Below are positions 1 to 10,573 of a DNA stretch of 64,000 nucleotides, piece by piece. The translations under genes were made by a program, and so were the position numbers. Position 1 is the first letter of the stretch; every line of letters begins with the position of its first letter. The stretch comes from Spiroplasma endosymbiont of Agriotes lineatus (GTDB lineage Bacteria; Bacillota_I; Bacilli_A; Mycoplasmatales; Nriv7). The notes under the pieces were generated by a model. That model saw only the letters and a program-made list of their open reading frames with translations. It did no database searches and was not told the origin of the DNA. The stretch spans positions 496,001-560,000 of the forward strand of contig NZ_OZ026448.1 of assembly GCF_964019485.1 (NCBI RefSeq). The letters run 5' to 3'.

Positions 1-147
1 GTTAAAAAAAATTATGATGATTTTAGTTATTTAGATTCGGGTTTTGGTTATGAAATTTCTGAGATAATTAAGGTTAAGATAACATTTACTAAATCAATAG
101 AATTATCTTATAGTATAACTTCTTTCTATGCCAAAATATCTAATTAA
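1..147 (+). CDS. C-terminal end of an unknown protein (partial)
   Basis: The first 48 codons of the window are open in frame 1 and end at TAA 145-147. The peptide ends SITSFYAKISN. It is rich in Tyr, Phe, Ser and Ile and carries no motif I recognise. A strong hairpin terminator begins 25 bases after the stop, which supports a real gene end. The start lies outside the window. A surface or exported protein is possible, since such genes neighbour mobile DNA elsewhere in this window, but nothing in the fragment proves it. Confidence 0.5.
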   Translation, partial: VKKNYDDFSYLDSGFGYEISEIIKVKITFTKSIELSYSITSFYAKISN

Positions 148-171
148 TTAGCAATTTTAATAAATATGTTT

Positions 172-204
172 GAAAATCGTATTTTTTATAATACGATTTT
201 CTTA
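172..204 (+). terminator. Rho-independent terminator
   Basis: A perfect 12-bp stem (172-183 pairing with 190-201, GAAAATCGTATT) with a short T-rich loop follows the stop codon at 147. The downstream T-tract is short (CTT), so termination efficiency is uncertain. Confidence 0.7.
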
Positions 205-221
205 ATTTAGGGAGTTTAAAA

Positions 222-1288
222 ATGAAATATATTATTTCCCAAGATGATTTAGCAGATTTAAAAGCAAAAGCACAAAGTTGATTAAGTGTTAATTGCCATA
301 ATCATTATTACTATAAAACTAAAAAACGCACTACTGCCTATTTAAATTTATGTACTTATTTCTTTCTATATTAAAAAAATTACTTTAACAAAACTTATTA
401 AAAAATATTTTAAGAACAAAACGAAAACCTTTTATCGTTGGGCAGAAAAAATTATGACCGCTTATTATTCTGACAATTTAGATTTATTATTGTTTAAAAC
501 TACAAAACCACAAAATATTAATTATCAATATAGTTTAAATTCTCGCAAAAAAGTATGTGATTTATATTTTGATTACAAAAATCTTCAAGCCGGTGGAATG
601 TGGTCTTTATTTAACAATTTAAAAATCGGTTTTCACGATATTAAAAATGCAGAAATTCCGAAAAATATTAAAACCTTTTATCGCTGAATTAAATCCGACC
701 CTCATTGAAAAGAATTAAAACAGAAAATCAAAAAAAACGCCATTTTAAGCGTTATGAAGTATCTCCGATATCGATCTTTTACAAATGGATGCCAAAATCA
801 TTGCCACATCAAATTTTCCGGTTGATAAAAAATATTACATTTATGATTTCATTGATGAAATGACACGCATAGTATTTGGTTATGTTTATGATAGTTTAGG
901 AACTAATAATGCAGTTAGTGATGCACAAAGAGCAATGAAAGATTTTAGCGAACTTGGCATAACCATTAAACGTCTTCGCACTGATAATGCTCCTGAATTT
1001 ACTACTACTAACTGAAGTAATAAAAAATCGTACAAAGTAAAAGAAAGGCCTTTTACAACCTTTCTTTCGAGGAACGGAATTGTCCACGAAACCACACCGA
1101 TTCGTTCGCCACAGAGTAACGGTAAAATTGAGCGGTTTCATCAACGTTATACCAAATTATTTTATTCTAAGGATAAAAAATTAAACCAAAACGAACTTCA
1201 ACATTATTTAAACAAATATTATTACTTTTATAATTTTGAACGCCATCATTCATCTTTAAACAGTAAAACGCCTTTTCAAACATTGTAA
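222..1288 (+). pseudogene. Integrase-type DDE transposase, frameshifted
   Basis: Three reading-frame pieces form one damaged protein: about 222-374, 454-760 and 785-1288. The last piece (167 codons, TGA read as Trp) is an rve/DDE catalytic core. The acidic residues are visible as MDAK at its start, RTDNAPEF in the middle and GKIERFHQ near the end; the last also carries the usual HETTPIRSPQSNG approach. The N-terminal pieces have the composition of a helix-turn-helix region but are broken by at least two frameshifts and a TAA. The overall layout resembles IS481/IS3-like integrases and the transposases reported in SpV1 plectroviruses. I cannot tell which without a search. No terminal inverted repeats were recognised around it. 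Confidence 0.75.
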
Positions 1289-1407
1289 AAATTTTTAACA
1301 AAGTAGTTTCTAGAAGTTTGAATAATTATTTTTTATAAAATATTTAACTTATTGTTACAATCGCTATTAAATTAAATATTTCTAGAATTAAAGGTATTTT
1401 TTTAATT

Positions 1408-2059
1408 TTAATTATTTACAATTTTAGCAAAATTTATTCCTAAAACAGTTGTTAAGTGTCTATTAGTGGCTCCAGCACTATAAAGATAACTATAAACATA
1501 AATATTTAATTTTAATTCTTTATTATTTTCAATTCATAATCCTATTTCAATATCACAATCAACATCATATGAAGCAAATCAATATTGATTTGCTTTAACT
1601 AAAGTTCTTCAATATGCTTTATCACTACTATTGTTATGATTTATATCAACATTATTTAAATTAATTTTAATATCTCCAAATTTATCTTTCCCTACATCAC
1701 CAAAAGTTTCTGGTGAATTTTCTTCTCTATAAGTGTTAATTATAATGTAAGGATATTTTTCTATAAATAAATTTCAATCAGAAGCATATTTAGTAAAATA
1801 TACTATATTTAATGTTTTCTTATCATTAAACCTTAAAGTATAAACTTTAACTATCATCTCCAGTTCTACCATAATAATAATCATATTTTACTATTATATC
1901 ATTATTAGCTTCTACTAAATAAGGACAGGACTTGTTGTTCATTTTTCTCGTTTCATAAAAGATTGTTCTATTTTTCTTGGGGCATTGCCAACAATCCCTG
2001 TCATTCCACCCGCCCCCCGCTATTGTTATTTTTCCTATAATTCCTAGTAATTTTTTCAT
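1408..2059 (-). pseudogene. Secreted-protein gene with a GIVGNAP signal region, frameshifted
   Basis: The N-terminus begins MKKLLGIIGKITIAG and, after a one-base shift, continues GMTGIVGNAP. This is the same signal region as the beta-propeller gene at 40124-42136. The frame shifts again near 1855, and the rest reads openly to a TAA at 1408-1410, ending LTTVLGINFAKIVNN. The middle part is rich in Tyr, Asn and Asp, as expected of an exported protein, but has no propeller repeats. The gene therefore shares its leader with the propeller gene but not its body. At least two indels make it a pseudogene. The upstream region and the divergent ISLre2 gene match those at 42.1-42.4 kb. Confidence 0.65.
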
Positions 2060-2304
2060 AGTTAATCAAATTCCTTTCGTGAATTTTTACTAATTGATAA
2101 AATTTACCAAACAATCAACATCCTTTCTCAAATTTGTACAGTCTAATTAATAAAAATTAATTATAAACTATCAAATAAAAATTTCTATCATTTTTTCAAA
2201 ATATTGAATACTAATTATAGAAAAACATTTATCTTTAAAAAAGAAAAATAAGTTAACTAAATTTAACTTTGTTAAAATTGCTCTACCAAGAAAGGCGATT
2301 TTTT
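2060..2304. repeat. Intergenic region shared with 42137-42376
   Basis: About 245 bases between the secreted-protein gene (leftward) and the ISLre2 transposase (rightward). The same arrangement and closely similar sequence occur at 42137-42376, including the stretch ACCAAGAAAGGCGATTTTTT just before the transposase start. It must hold the divergent promoters of both genes. I do not see a convincing -35/-10 pair to single out. Confidence 0.6.
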
Positions 2305-3394
2305 ATGTTGGAAATTAAAAATAATGCCAAAACTTCAGAAAACAAGCATTGATTAAAATTATTTAAAACTCACAAAAATATGTACACCAACAAATGCGAA
2401 CAACTAGCTAATGAATATGAAAAATTAGATAAATACTTATATAAATATCATTATCGGTTAAAACAAGGTTATAAAGTAGTTCATTTTGCTTTAAGAACAA
2501 TTATTACAATTTTTGGTAATATTACTTTTAAACGACGCCGCTATAAATATTGAAATCAAAAATTAGGGAAATTTGAATATGTATGTTTGTTAGACAAAGA
2601 AATTGGTTTATTGTCTAAACAAAGAATTTATTTTGATGTTCAATTTAAAGTTTTAAGTCTTCTGGACGATGGTAAAACGGCATCGCGGTGTTTTTTTAGA
2701 TGCTCTAAATCATTGTTATATTTCAAAGGCCGGTATTTCAAATATTTTAAATAAATATGATATTGCCAAATATTTCCAACTAGCAGAAAAAGAAACTAAA
2801 ACTAGAATTGATGTTAAAAATAAGGATTTATATATTCAATTAGATGAGACATTTTTAGCGACATTAGATCATAAAGTTAAACAAGACCAAAAAATTCGTT
2901 TAGTTACTTTTCATACCAAACATAAAGAAAAAAAATAAAAAAATGCTCGTAGAGCGTTAGAAAACAAACGAGGGCATTTTCTAATGTTAAAAGTTGATAA
3001 ACAAATAAATACGATGGATTATCGTAATTTATTAATTAAAGAATTATAAAAACAGTGAATATTAATTATGACAAAATAATTGTTTGTGGTGATGGTGCTA
3101 CTTGAATTAGAGAAATTGTCAATAGTTTTGGTAATGTTAGATATATTTTAGATGGTTATCACGCTATTAAAAAATTAAAACAAACCACATTTAATATTAT
3201 TTTTGAAAATCGCAAAGTAACACTAAATAGTTGAATTAAATTATATAAGGATGGAAATCATCAAGAATTAATCAAAACCATTCGTAATGTTGCTAAAAAT
3301 GAATTAAATAATAAAGATATTAAAACAAATTAAATGTGTTACATTATATTAATGAAAATATTAATTCAGAAATAGAAATCAGAAAAGAAATATA
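2305..3394 (+). pseudogene. ISLre2-family (UPF0236) transposase, frameshifted and truncated
   Basis: The protein opens MLEIKNNAKTSENKHW. After a frameshift near 2670 it continues into a region with YIQLDETFLA. After a TAA at 2936-2938 and further shifts it reads CGDGATWIREIV and YILDGYHAIKKLK, the signature blocks of the ISLre2/UPF0236 transposase family, in which Asp residues are catalytic. The fuller copy at 42377-43765 shows what is missing. This one loses its C-terminus where an IS3 element begins at 3395. It cannot make an active transposase. Confidence 0.8.
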
Positions 3395-3465
3395 TGGATA
3401 GGCTACAATAAGTTGGACCATAATTATATAGACTTCGAAATTATTAAGAAAGAAGGAATATAAAA

Positions 3466-3744
3466 ATGGGAAATAAAACCTCATACTCTGAAGAATTTAA
3501 AAAACAAATTGTTATGCTATACAAAAATGGCAAAAGTGTTATTAATTTAGGGAAAGAATATAATTTACCAAAACCAACTATTTATAGTTGAGTTAAAAAT
3601 TATAATAATTCTGGTTCATTTAAAGCAAAAGACAATTGCACACTAGAAGAAAATGAAATAATAACTTTACGAAAAGAACTTAAAGACTTAAAAATGGAAA
3701 ATGACATTTTAAAGCAATCGACACTGATAATGGCCAAAAAATAA
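3466..3744 (+). CDS. IS3-family OrfA (subtype I), intact
   Basis: 92 residues starting MGNKTSYSEEFKKQIVMLY, an N-terminal helix-turn-helix DNA-binding domain of the IS3/IS911 OrfA type. A leucine/lysine-rich coiled coil follows near the C-terminus (around [14 protein letters not shown]). The start has a strong Shine-Dalgarno sequence, AGAAGGA, about 8 bases upstream. The gene ends GCC AAA AAA TAA. A -1 slip on the A-run would continue into the OrfB frame. Its partner OrfB is broken in this copy, so no fusion transposase can be made here. Confidence 0.85.
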
Positions 3745-4579
3745 CAATAATTAATAGCAATAAGAAAAAATATTCGATAAGAAAAATGTGTAAATTATTA
3801 AATATTTCAAAATCCAATTACTATTATCAAATTAATAAATACACAAGGAAAATAGTGAATAATTATAATCAAGAAATTATCAGTGCATTTAACGAAAGCC
3901 GCCAAGTCTATGGAGCTCGAAAAATCAAAGTAGTATTAGCTCATAAAAGTATTAACCTATCTAGACACAAAATTAGAAACATTATGAAAAACAATAATTT
4001 GATATCAAAGTACACAAAAACAAGACTTAAATGCAAAAATATTCAAGTAAATAATGATCCAGTAAATAACATTGTAAACCGAGACTTTAATAATAGAAAA
4101 ATAAATGAAATTATCGTTAGTGACTTAACTTATATAAAAGTGTGGGTTTTAAATGATTTTATGTATGTCTCCTAATTGATTTGTATAATCGCGAGATTGT
4201 TGGTTATAGTTCCGGACCAAATAAAAATACGGAGTTGGTTTATCAAGCTATTATGCGAATTATTAGACCATTATCAAAAATTGAAATATTTCATACCGAC
4301 CGAGGTAATGAGTTTAAAAATAATATAATTGATCAATTATTATCTACATTTAAAATTCAAAGATCATTGAGTGCGAAGGGTTGTCCATATGATAATGCAG
4401 TTGCTAAAGCAACTTATAAAGTTTTTAAAACATAATTTATTAATAGTAGAAAATTCAATGATCTTGCACAATTAGAACTTGAATTATTTGATTACATTAA
4501 TTGATACAATAATCTTAGAATACATGGCAGTTTAAATTATTTATTTCCAGTTACTTTTAGAAAACAAATGTCTATATAA
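3741..4579 (+). pseudogene. IS3-family OrfB (subtype I), frameshift plus nonsense
   Basis: The DDE transposase domain is recognisable: [17 protein letters not shown] and the region before TYKVFKT. Compared with the intact copy at 33440-34276, two extra bases near 4143 throw the reading frame and give an early TAA at 4173-4175. A GAA codon has also become TAA at 4433. The catalytic Glu codon region reads AVAKATY where the intact copy has AVAEATY, so the third acidic residue is lost as well. Confidence 0.85.
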
Positions 4580-4597
4580 AAATTGTCCTAAAAAGGG

Positions 4598-4628
4598 TTG
4601 CCAATCCAAAAAATAGATATGTTATAAT
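4598..4628 (+). promoter_or_regulatory. Probable hybrid promoter of tpiA
   Basis: A perfect -10 (TATAAT, 4623-4628) lies 35 bases before the tpiA start. The best -35 candidate, TTGCCA at 4598-4603, is inside the right inverted repeat of the IS3 element. The spacing is 19 bases, longer than the usual 17, so the pair may be weak. An extended -10 is not evident. Confidence 0.45.
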
Positions 4629-4663
4629 CAGATAAGGAAATAATTAAGAAAGGAATTATTTAA

Positions 4664-5401
4664 ATGCGTAAACCAATTATTATCAGTAATTGAAAAATGT
4701 ATAAAAATATTAATGAAACAAAAGATTTTATTTTGCAAGTTGAAAAGAAAATGATAAATCATAATATTGATGTCGGAATTGCTGTTAGTTTTCCTTTATT
4801 GGAAACATCTATTCGTGAGGCTAGTAAATTAATTATTAGTGCTCAAAATTGTCATTTTGAAAATGCTGGTGCATTTACAGGAGAAGTTTCACCATTATTG
4901 TTAAAAACTATGAATGTTTCCTATGTTGTATTAGGGCATTCTGAAAGAAGAAATCTTTTTAATGAAAGTGATAAAATTATCAATAAAAAAGTTTTAAAGG
5001 CTTTAGAAAATAATTTAAAAATTATTCTTTGTTGTGGTGAAACGGAAGAAGAATATATTAATAAGCAAACAGAAGTAGTTGTTGCACGGCAATTAAAGAT
5101 AGCATTAGAAAATGTTAGTGAGAAACAGTTAGAACAAATTGTTATTGCTTATGAACCAGTTTGAGCTATTGGGACCGGGAAAACAGCAACAGTAGAAGTA
5201 GCACAACGAATTTGTCAGTTTATTCGTAAAAATATAGTGGAAATGTATAATATCGCAGTAAGTACTAAGATGAGAATTCAATATGGTGGTTCTGTTAAAC
5301 CAGATAATATTAAAGCACTTTTAGAACAACCAGATATTGATGGAGCATTAGTTGGCGGTGCATCATTGCAAGTGGATTCATTTTTGCAATTAATTTCTTA
5401 A
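4664..5401 (+). CDS. tpiA: Triosephosphate isomerase
   Basis: Cytosolic glycolytic enzyme interconverting dihydroxyacetone phosphate and glyceraldehyde 3-phosphate. It is 245 residues, normal for the family, with TGA read as Trp at codons 10 and 166. Visible catalytic residues are Asn9 and Lys11 in SNWKMY, His92 in LGHSERR and Glu164 in AYEPVWAIGTGK, whose AIGTGK part is the flexible loop 6. The phosphate-binding YGGSVKP and GALVGGASL motifs follow. AGAAAGGA lies before the ATG. It is followed 25 bases later by a HAD phosphatase and the remains of gpmI, so it heads a small glycolytic unit. It appears intact. Confidence 0.97.
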
Positions 5402-5426
5402 TTAATTTCTAAGGAGTGTAAGTAGT

Positions 5427-6287
5427 ATGAATATTAAAGTAATTGCAATTGATATTGATGGCACTTTATTAACTGATAAAGGAAAAATATTAGATGATAC
5501 TAGAGATGCTATTATTCAAGCACAAGAAAAAGGTATTAAAGTTATTTTAGCGACGGGAAGGGCGCCTAGTGCAACATTCTTTTATGCTCAGCAATTAAAG
5601 TTAGATGAGTATGGACAACATATTATTTGTTTTAATGGTTGTGTTATTTATGATTTAAAAACTAAAAAGAATATTTGAAATGCTCATTTAAATGAAGAAG
5701 ATACAAAATATATTTATGAAATTATTAAAAAATACGATTTGAATTTTTGAGGTTATGGTTTAAAAAATTCTTCCTATACAAGAAAAAAATCAGTTGCTAT
5801 TATGCGGGAAGCAAAAATAAATCCTAAATATAAGTTAAAGATTTTAAGTGATCGTCAATCATTGCCGGCTTGCTATACATTAACTATTAGTTTAGATGAA
5901 TTAGAGGATAAAATTTGTGAAAATTTTAAAATTGAAATTGAAGCTAATGAACGAATTAGAACAACATCATCGTCATTAGAAAAATATCAATATTTAGAAA
6001 TTATGCCAGCAAATTTTGATAAATCTAAAGCTTTAAAGTTTCTTGTGAATAAATGATATCTTAAACTAAAAAATTGTATGGCAATTGGTGATTCTTTAAA
6101 TGATTATGAAATGTTACAAAAAGTTGGTTTAGGAATAATGATGAAAAATGGTCATTCAGATTTAATAAAAGTATCAACAGATATGTGTGATAGTAATAAC
6201 GAAAATGGTGTTGGTAAAGCGATACTTAAATATATTTTAAATAATATTGATGAGAATAAGAGAAAGAAAGAGAATGATGAGGACTAA
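5427..6287 (+). CDS. Cof-type HAD-IIB family phosphatase
   Basis: 286 residues, open throughout with TGA as Trp. Motif I is DIDGTLL (nucleophile Asp9, acid/base Asp11), motif II is ILATGRAP, and motif III/IV is GDSLNDYEM near the C-terminus. Between motifs II and III lies the long C2-type cap of the Cof/YidA group, which usually acts on sugar phosphates or flavin and pyridoxal phosphates. The true substrate cannot be read from sequence. AAGGAGTGTAAGTAG precedes the ATG. It lies between tpiA and the gpmI remnant and overlaps the latter's start, so it was probably co-transcribed with both. A paralogue is at 60761-61576. Confidence 0.93.
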
Positions 6288-6503
6288 AAATCCAATATTA
6301 TTAGCAATTTTAGATGGCTTTGGCATCGCTACTGAACGAGAATCTAATGCTGTTGTGAAAGTTAATATGAAACATTTTAAATATTTACAAAGTGTACTTA
6401 TCAGTCGTTAGCAATTCACGCTTCAGGAAAGTGAGTTGGTTTACTAGACGGACAAACGGGAAACCAGAAGTGGGACATTTACATATTGATTGGTATCGGG
6501 AGG
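6274..6503 (+). pseudogene. gpmI: Phosphoglycerate mutase (2,3-BPG-independent), truncated
   Basis: The first residues, NPILLAILDGFGIA, are the GpmI N-terminus with its metal-binding Asp in LDGFG. The start overlaps the end of the HAD gene. After about 45 codons there is a TAG, then out-of-frame pieces matching HASGKWVGLLDGQ and VGHLHIG of this family, including the region of the catalytic Ser. The gene stops at a MITE end near 6502. Only about 75 of the usual 500 or so residues remain, so another mutase must exist elsewhere if glycolysis is complete. Confidence 0.8.
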
Positions 6504-6804
6504 GCATAAAGTTTTTTTAGGTAAGAAAATATTTAAATAATTTTTAATGACAAGCAACAAAAATTTAATTATCATTTTATTTAAAAAATAAGTAATAAAA
6601 CAAAATATTTAATATCAACAAACATAATCTCAATAAAAGGTTATAAAAACTAAGGAAAGCGCTTATAAAAACAACATTAAAATAATTTTTTACAACAAAA
6701 ATCATACATAAGAAATATATACTTAATTTGCATATTGAAATAATTTATAATAAATGATTATTTTTTCTTTTTTTAAAAATACCTAAGAAAACTAAACGCG
6801 CCCC
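6502..6804. mobile_element. MITE-like element, copy 1 (left end first)
   Basis: About 303 bp without coding potential, from GGGCATAAAG to CTAAACGCGCCCC. It matches the copies at 10082, 19868, 34996, 52102 and 58588 over its length. This copy lacks two bases in the left tip (GGGCAT where others have GGGCGCAT). It abuts the truncated gpmI on its left. The ends are imperfect inverted repeats sharing the pattern CGC...AGTTTT.TTAGGTA. Confidence 0.75.
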
Positions 6805-6884
6805 TGAGTATTATCTGATTTTATAAAATATGACAAATATGTTAAAATCAAAGTATTATATTTTAAAGAAAGGATAAAGAAAAA

Positions 6885-8272
6885 ATGAAATCAGATGTTA
6901 ATGAACAGCGGTTTAATAATTTGTTTTAAACTTCTTTGGAAGAAATTAAAGCAATAATTAAAGTGCCTTCGTTTGGTAATGGTGAAATTAATGAACAATA
7001 TTCTTATGGAAAAAATGTTCATCAAGTATTAGAGGATGTTATTGATTTAGGTAAAAAACTTGGTTTTAAAACTAAATTAAGAACACAAGATCATTATGGA
7101 TATATTGGATTAAGAGTATGGTTGTGATGCATGTAAAGAATTAATTGGGATTTTATGTCATCTTGATGTTGTTTTCCCAAGTTATTTATCAAAATGATAA
7201 TTTCCTTCTTTTGAATCAACTATTAAAAATGATATTCTTTATGGTCGGGGAGTTATTGATGATAAATGACCGGCCATTATAAATTTATTCACTTTAAAAT
7301 ATTTAATTGATGAGGGTTTTATTCCTCAGAAAAGAATTTGGTTAATTTTTGGCATTACCAAAGAAACAACATGAGATTCAATTAAGCATTATATGAATAA
7401 TGAAGAAAAACCAAAATTTGCATATACTCCGGGTGGTTATTTTCCACTTGTCTATGTTGAAAAAACGATTTTAAATTTAAAAATTATTTGAAAAAAATCC
7501 GCAACAATATTTTATAATAAATGGTGGTGAAATTTATAATGTTACTTGTGATCAAGCAGAATATTGTGATTCACAATTAGAAACATTAATTCCGAATTCC
7601 GGTATTAGAACAAAATAAATTTTTATATAAAAAACAAGATAATAATGTTATTGTTTTAGGAAAAACTGCTCATGGTTCAAAACCACAAGGGGGAATAAAT
7701 GCTGGACTACAATTAGTAATGGCATTAGCAAACACAATTAATAATGATAGTAAATTAGTCATGTGAATTGCACAACACAACAATTAAGATTAGATCCTGA
7801 TGCCATTTAATATTTTTACTAATATTGAAGATGAATCAGGGAAGTTAACCCTTAATGTTGGTTTTGTTGAAATGAATTCAAAAACTAATTTTATTGGTTG
7901 TGATTTTAGAGTTCCCGTCCATACGGACGTTAATGTAATTTTAAAGAAATTAGAAGCTTCATTGGCGCCATATAATTTAGTAATTGAGCAAGTTATTTTA
8001 AAAGAAAAATTATTTTTTGATAAAAACTCATTAATTGTTAAAAAATTATTAAATGTTTATCAGCAAGCAACAAATGATATGTCGCAACCGTTAGCAATTG
8101 GTGGCAGGATTTGCGTTACACTCGGAGTATGGAAAATTGTGTTGCTTTTGGGGCTATTTTTGATAGTAATACTTCAACTGAACATCAATATAATGAACAA
8201 GTTTTAATTTCAGATTTAAAAAAAGCAATGAAAATTTATATTCAAGCAATTATCGCCTTGGATAGTATATAG
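6885..8272 (+). pseudogene. PepV-type dipeptidase (M20 family), many frameshifts
   Basis: Start MKSDVNEQRFNNLF is followed at once by TAA. Open pieces in shifting frames then show M20 metallopeptidase landmarks: ILCHLDVVFP (metal-binding His and Asp), YGRGVIDDKWPA (bridging Asp), a TKETTWDS stretch where the catalytic Glu pair is expected, and a C-terminal part ending IQAIIALDSI. In the PepV family these enzymes cleave dipeptides in the cytosol. At least four lesions are visible, including lost Trp/stop contexts and single-base shifts, so no product is expected. AGAAAGGATAAAG precedes the start. Confidence 0.8.
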
Positions 8273-8289
8273 AAACGGAGATTTTATTT

Positions 8290-10011
8290 ATGGAAGAAAA
8301 TATTAATAGGTGGCAAAAGACTTGAAAAAAAATTAGTAGTGGTGTTAATAAAGGAATTAATAAATCATTAAATGGTATTGAATGATTAGGAAATAAATTA
8401 CCAAAACCATTTTATTTATTTATTTATTTGATTATTATTTTAATTTTAGTATCATTAATATTAAGTTATGTTTTACCTGATGGGGTTGTTTTAGAAAAAT
8501 TTTATGATCGTAATACCCGGCAAGTAGTTGATAAATATCAACTAAATTTTTTTAATCTTATTGGTCGTGATGGCATTGTATGATGATTAAAAAACTTTAT
8601 TAGTAATTTCATGGGTTTAGCAACAACGGGAATTGTATTATTAACAACGGTATTTGTTGGTGTGGCTGATAAATCAGGATTTATTGATGTTTCTTTAAGA
8701 AAAGTTGGTTCTAGTTTACCAAAAGTAATTTTAACTCCGGCTTGCGTTTTTTTAGGATGTATTTCATCATTAGCCGCTGATGCTGGTTATTTAATTTTAA
8801 TTCCGTTGGCAAGCACGTTATATTATCGCGTCGGTAGACATCCTTTAACAGGGATGGCAGCAGTATTTGCTGGTGTTGCTGGTGGATTTACAACATCACT
8901 TATTCCGGGAAGTGTTGAGTTTATAATGTCTTCATTAACAAATGATTTTTTAGGTAAAGATTCTGCTTATCAAGTAAATCCATTATCAACTTATTATTTT
9001 ACATTATTACTTTTATTTGTGTTTACATTAATTGGTTGATTTATTACTGAAAAAATTGTTGATAAAAGAATTATTGCTCATTATCCGATTGCTAAAAGAG
9101 ATGATTTGCAAGTTAATAAAAATTTTCATTTAGATGATCAACAGCGAAAAGCAATGTGATTTGTTTTGGGATTTGTTATTATTTATATTATTGGAATATT
9201 ATTAATGACTTTTATTCCCCAAGCGCCATTTAATGGTTTTATTAATAATATTACCAATATTACTCCTAATAAAAAATTGGAACCGAAAGACTATCAATTA
9301 ACGACACACTTAGTATTAATTATTGGGTTTTTATTTTTAGGTATTGGAATAATTTATGGTTTTGTTGCCAAGACATTTAAAACTAAAAATGATATTGTTA
9401 ATGCTTTAGTTATTGGATTTAAAAAAACTGCTCCAAGTTTAATTTTATTTTTAGTTATGACACAGTTTATTGCTGATTTTGCTCAATCAGGAATTGATAT
9501 TGCTTTAGGATATTATATTGGTTTCGCAATTAACTTTAATAATACAACATTAACTTTATTTGTATTTATTTTAATCGTAACAATTATTAATTTATTTATT
9601 GGTTCAATGTCTGTTAAATGAGGGATTTTAGGTCCAATATTTGTAATGGCTTTATTAAAGTCGCAAATTCATCCAGCAGCCGCGATTGCCGCTTATCGTG
9701 TTGGTGATGCTTCAACAAATATGATTTCACCACTAATGCCTTATTTTCCTTTAATAATTATATGAGCAAAAGAATGAATTCAACCAAAACAAAAAGAGAA
9801 ATTTGAAATTGGTTCAATGATGTCAATCATGTTTCCATATTCACTGTCTTTCTTATTAATGGGAACAATTATTTTTCTCCTTTGAAGTGTTACTGGAATT
9901 CCTGTTGGTGTTGATGGTTCAATTTATATTGATATTGTTACTAGTAATAATATAGCTAAATCAATTATATTACCAAGAAATTTAATTTATAATGTGCAGT
10001 CATCAATGTAA
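8290..10011 (+). CDS. AbgT-family transporter
   Basis: 573 residues, open throughout with TGA as Trp. It is an integral membrane protein with roughly a dozen hydrophobic segments, the first at about residues 40-60 (LFIYLIIILILVSLILSYV). Family landmarks are SLAADAGYLILIPL, SMSVKWGILGPIF and, near the C-terminus, YRVGDASTNMISPLMPYFPL, the best-conserved AbgT motif. AbgT members export or import p-aminobenzoyl-glutamate or antifolates. The substrate here is unknown, and peptide or amino-acid breakdown products fit the neighbouring dipeptidase remnant. The start is chosen by GAAACGGAG eight bases upstream, and it lies 17 bases after the dipeptidase stop. Confidence 0.9.
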
Positions 10012-10081
10012 TATGCTATTAAAATAAAAATTGAAGCTGGTAACTAAGCAGATATTTGTAATTAATCTTTGTTGTTAAATA

Positions 10082-10384
10082 GGACGCATAAAGTTTTTTT
10101 AGGTAAGAAAATATTTAAATAATTTTTAATGACAAGCAACAAAAATTTAATTATCATTTTATTTGGAAAATAAATAATAAAAAAATCTTTAATATCAACA
10201 AACATAATCTCAATAAAAGGTTATAAAAACTAAGGAAAGCGCTTATAAAAACAACATTAAAATAATTTTTTACAACAAAAATCATACATAAGAAATATAT
10301 ACTTAATTTGAATATTGAAATAATTTATAATAAATGATTATTTTTTCTTTTTTTAAAAATACCTAAGAAAACTAAACGCGACCC
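10082..10384. mobile_element. MITE-like element, copy 2 (left end first)
   Basis: A 303-bp non-coding repeat from GGACGCATAAAG to AACTAAACGCGACC(C), nearly identical to copy 1. It lies 70 bases after the AbgT transporter gene. The 190 bases that follow, up to the IS3 element, hold no gene. No clear target duplication is seen here. Confidence 0.8.
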
Positions 10385-10573
10385 TATCTTAATAAGTTAA
10401 ATAAAAAACTGCAAAAATAATATAATTACTATTTTAAAAATAATGATAATTACCAATTTTTAATAAAAAATAATTTTTCTCAGCAAGTAAAAGTGCTTAT
10501 TTAAAAAAATAAAAATAATTCAATAAATATTTATTAAATAATCTTGCGGATTTTATTTTTGGTTTGTAATATT

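Larger units (their letters stand above)
3395..4608 (+). mobile_element. IS3-family element, subtype I, copy A
   Basis: The left end starts TGGATAGGCTACAATAAG and the right end finishes GGTTGCCAATCCA, so both tips read TGGAT(A/T)GG inward. It holds two overlapping frames, OrfA and OrfB, in the usual IS3/IS150 arrangement. A poly-A slip at the OrfA stop would give a -1 OrfAB fusion. The other subtype I copy is 33411-34622. The flanks show no clear target duplication: the left flank is ISLre2 and the right flank is the tpiA promoter region, so one side has probably been rearranged since insertion. Confidence 0.85.
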
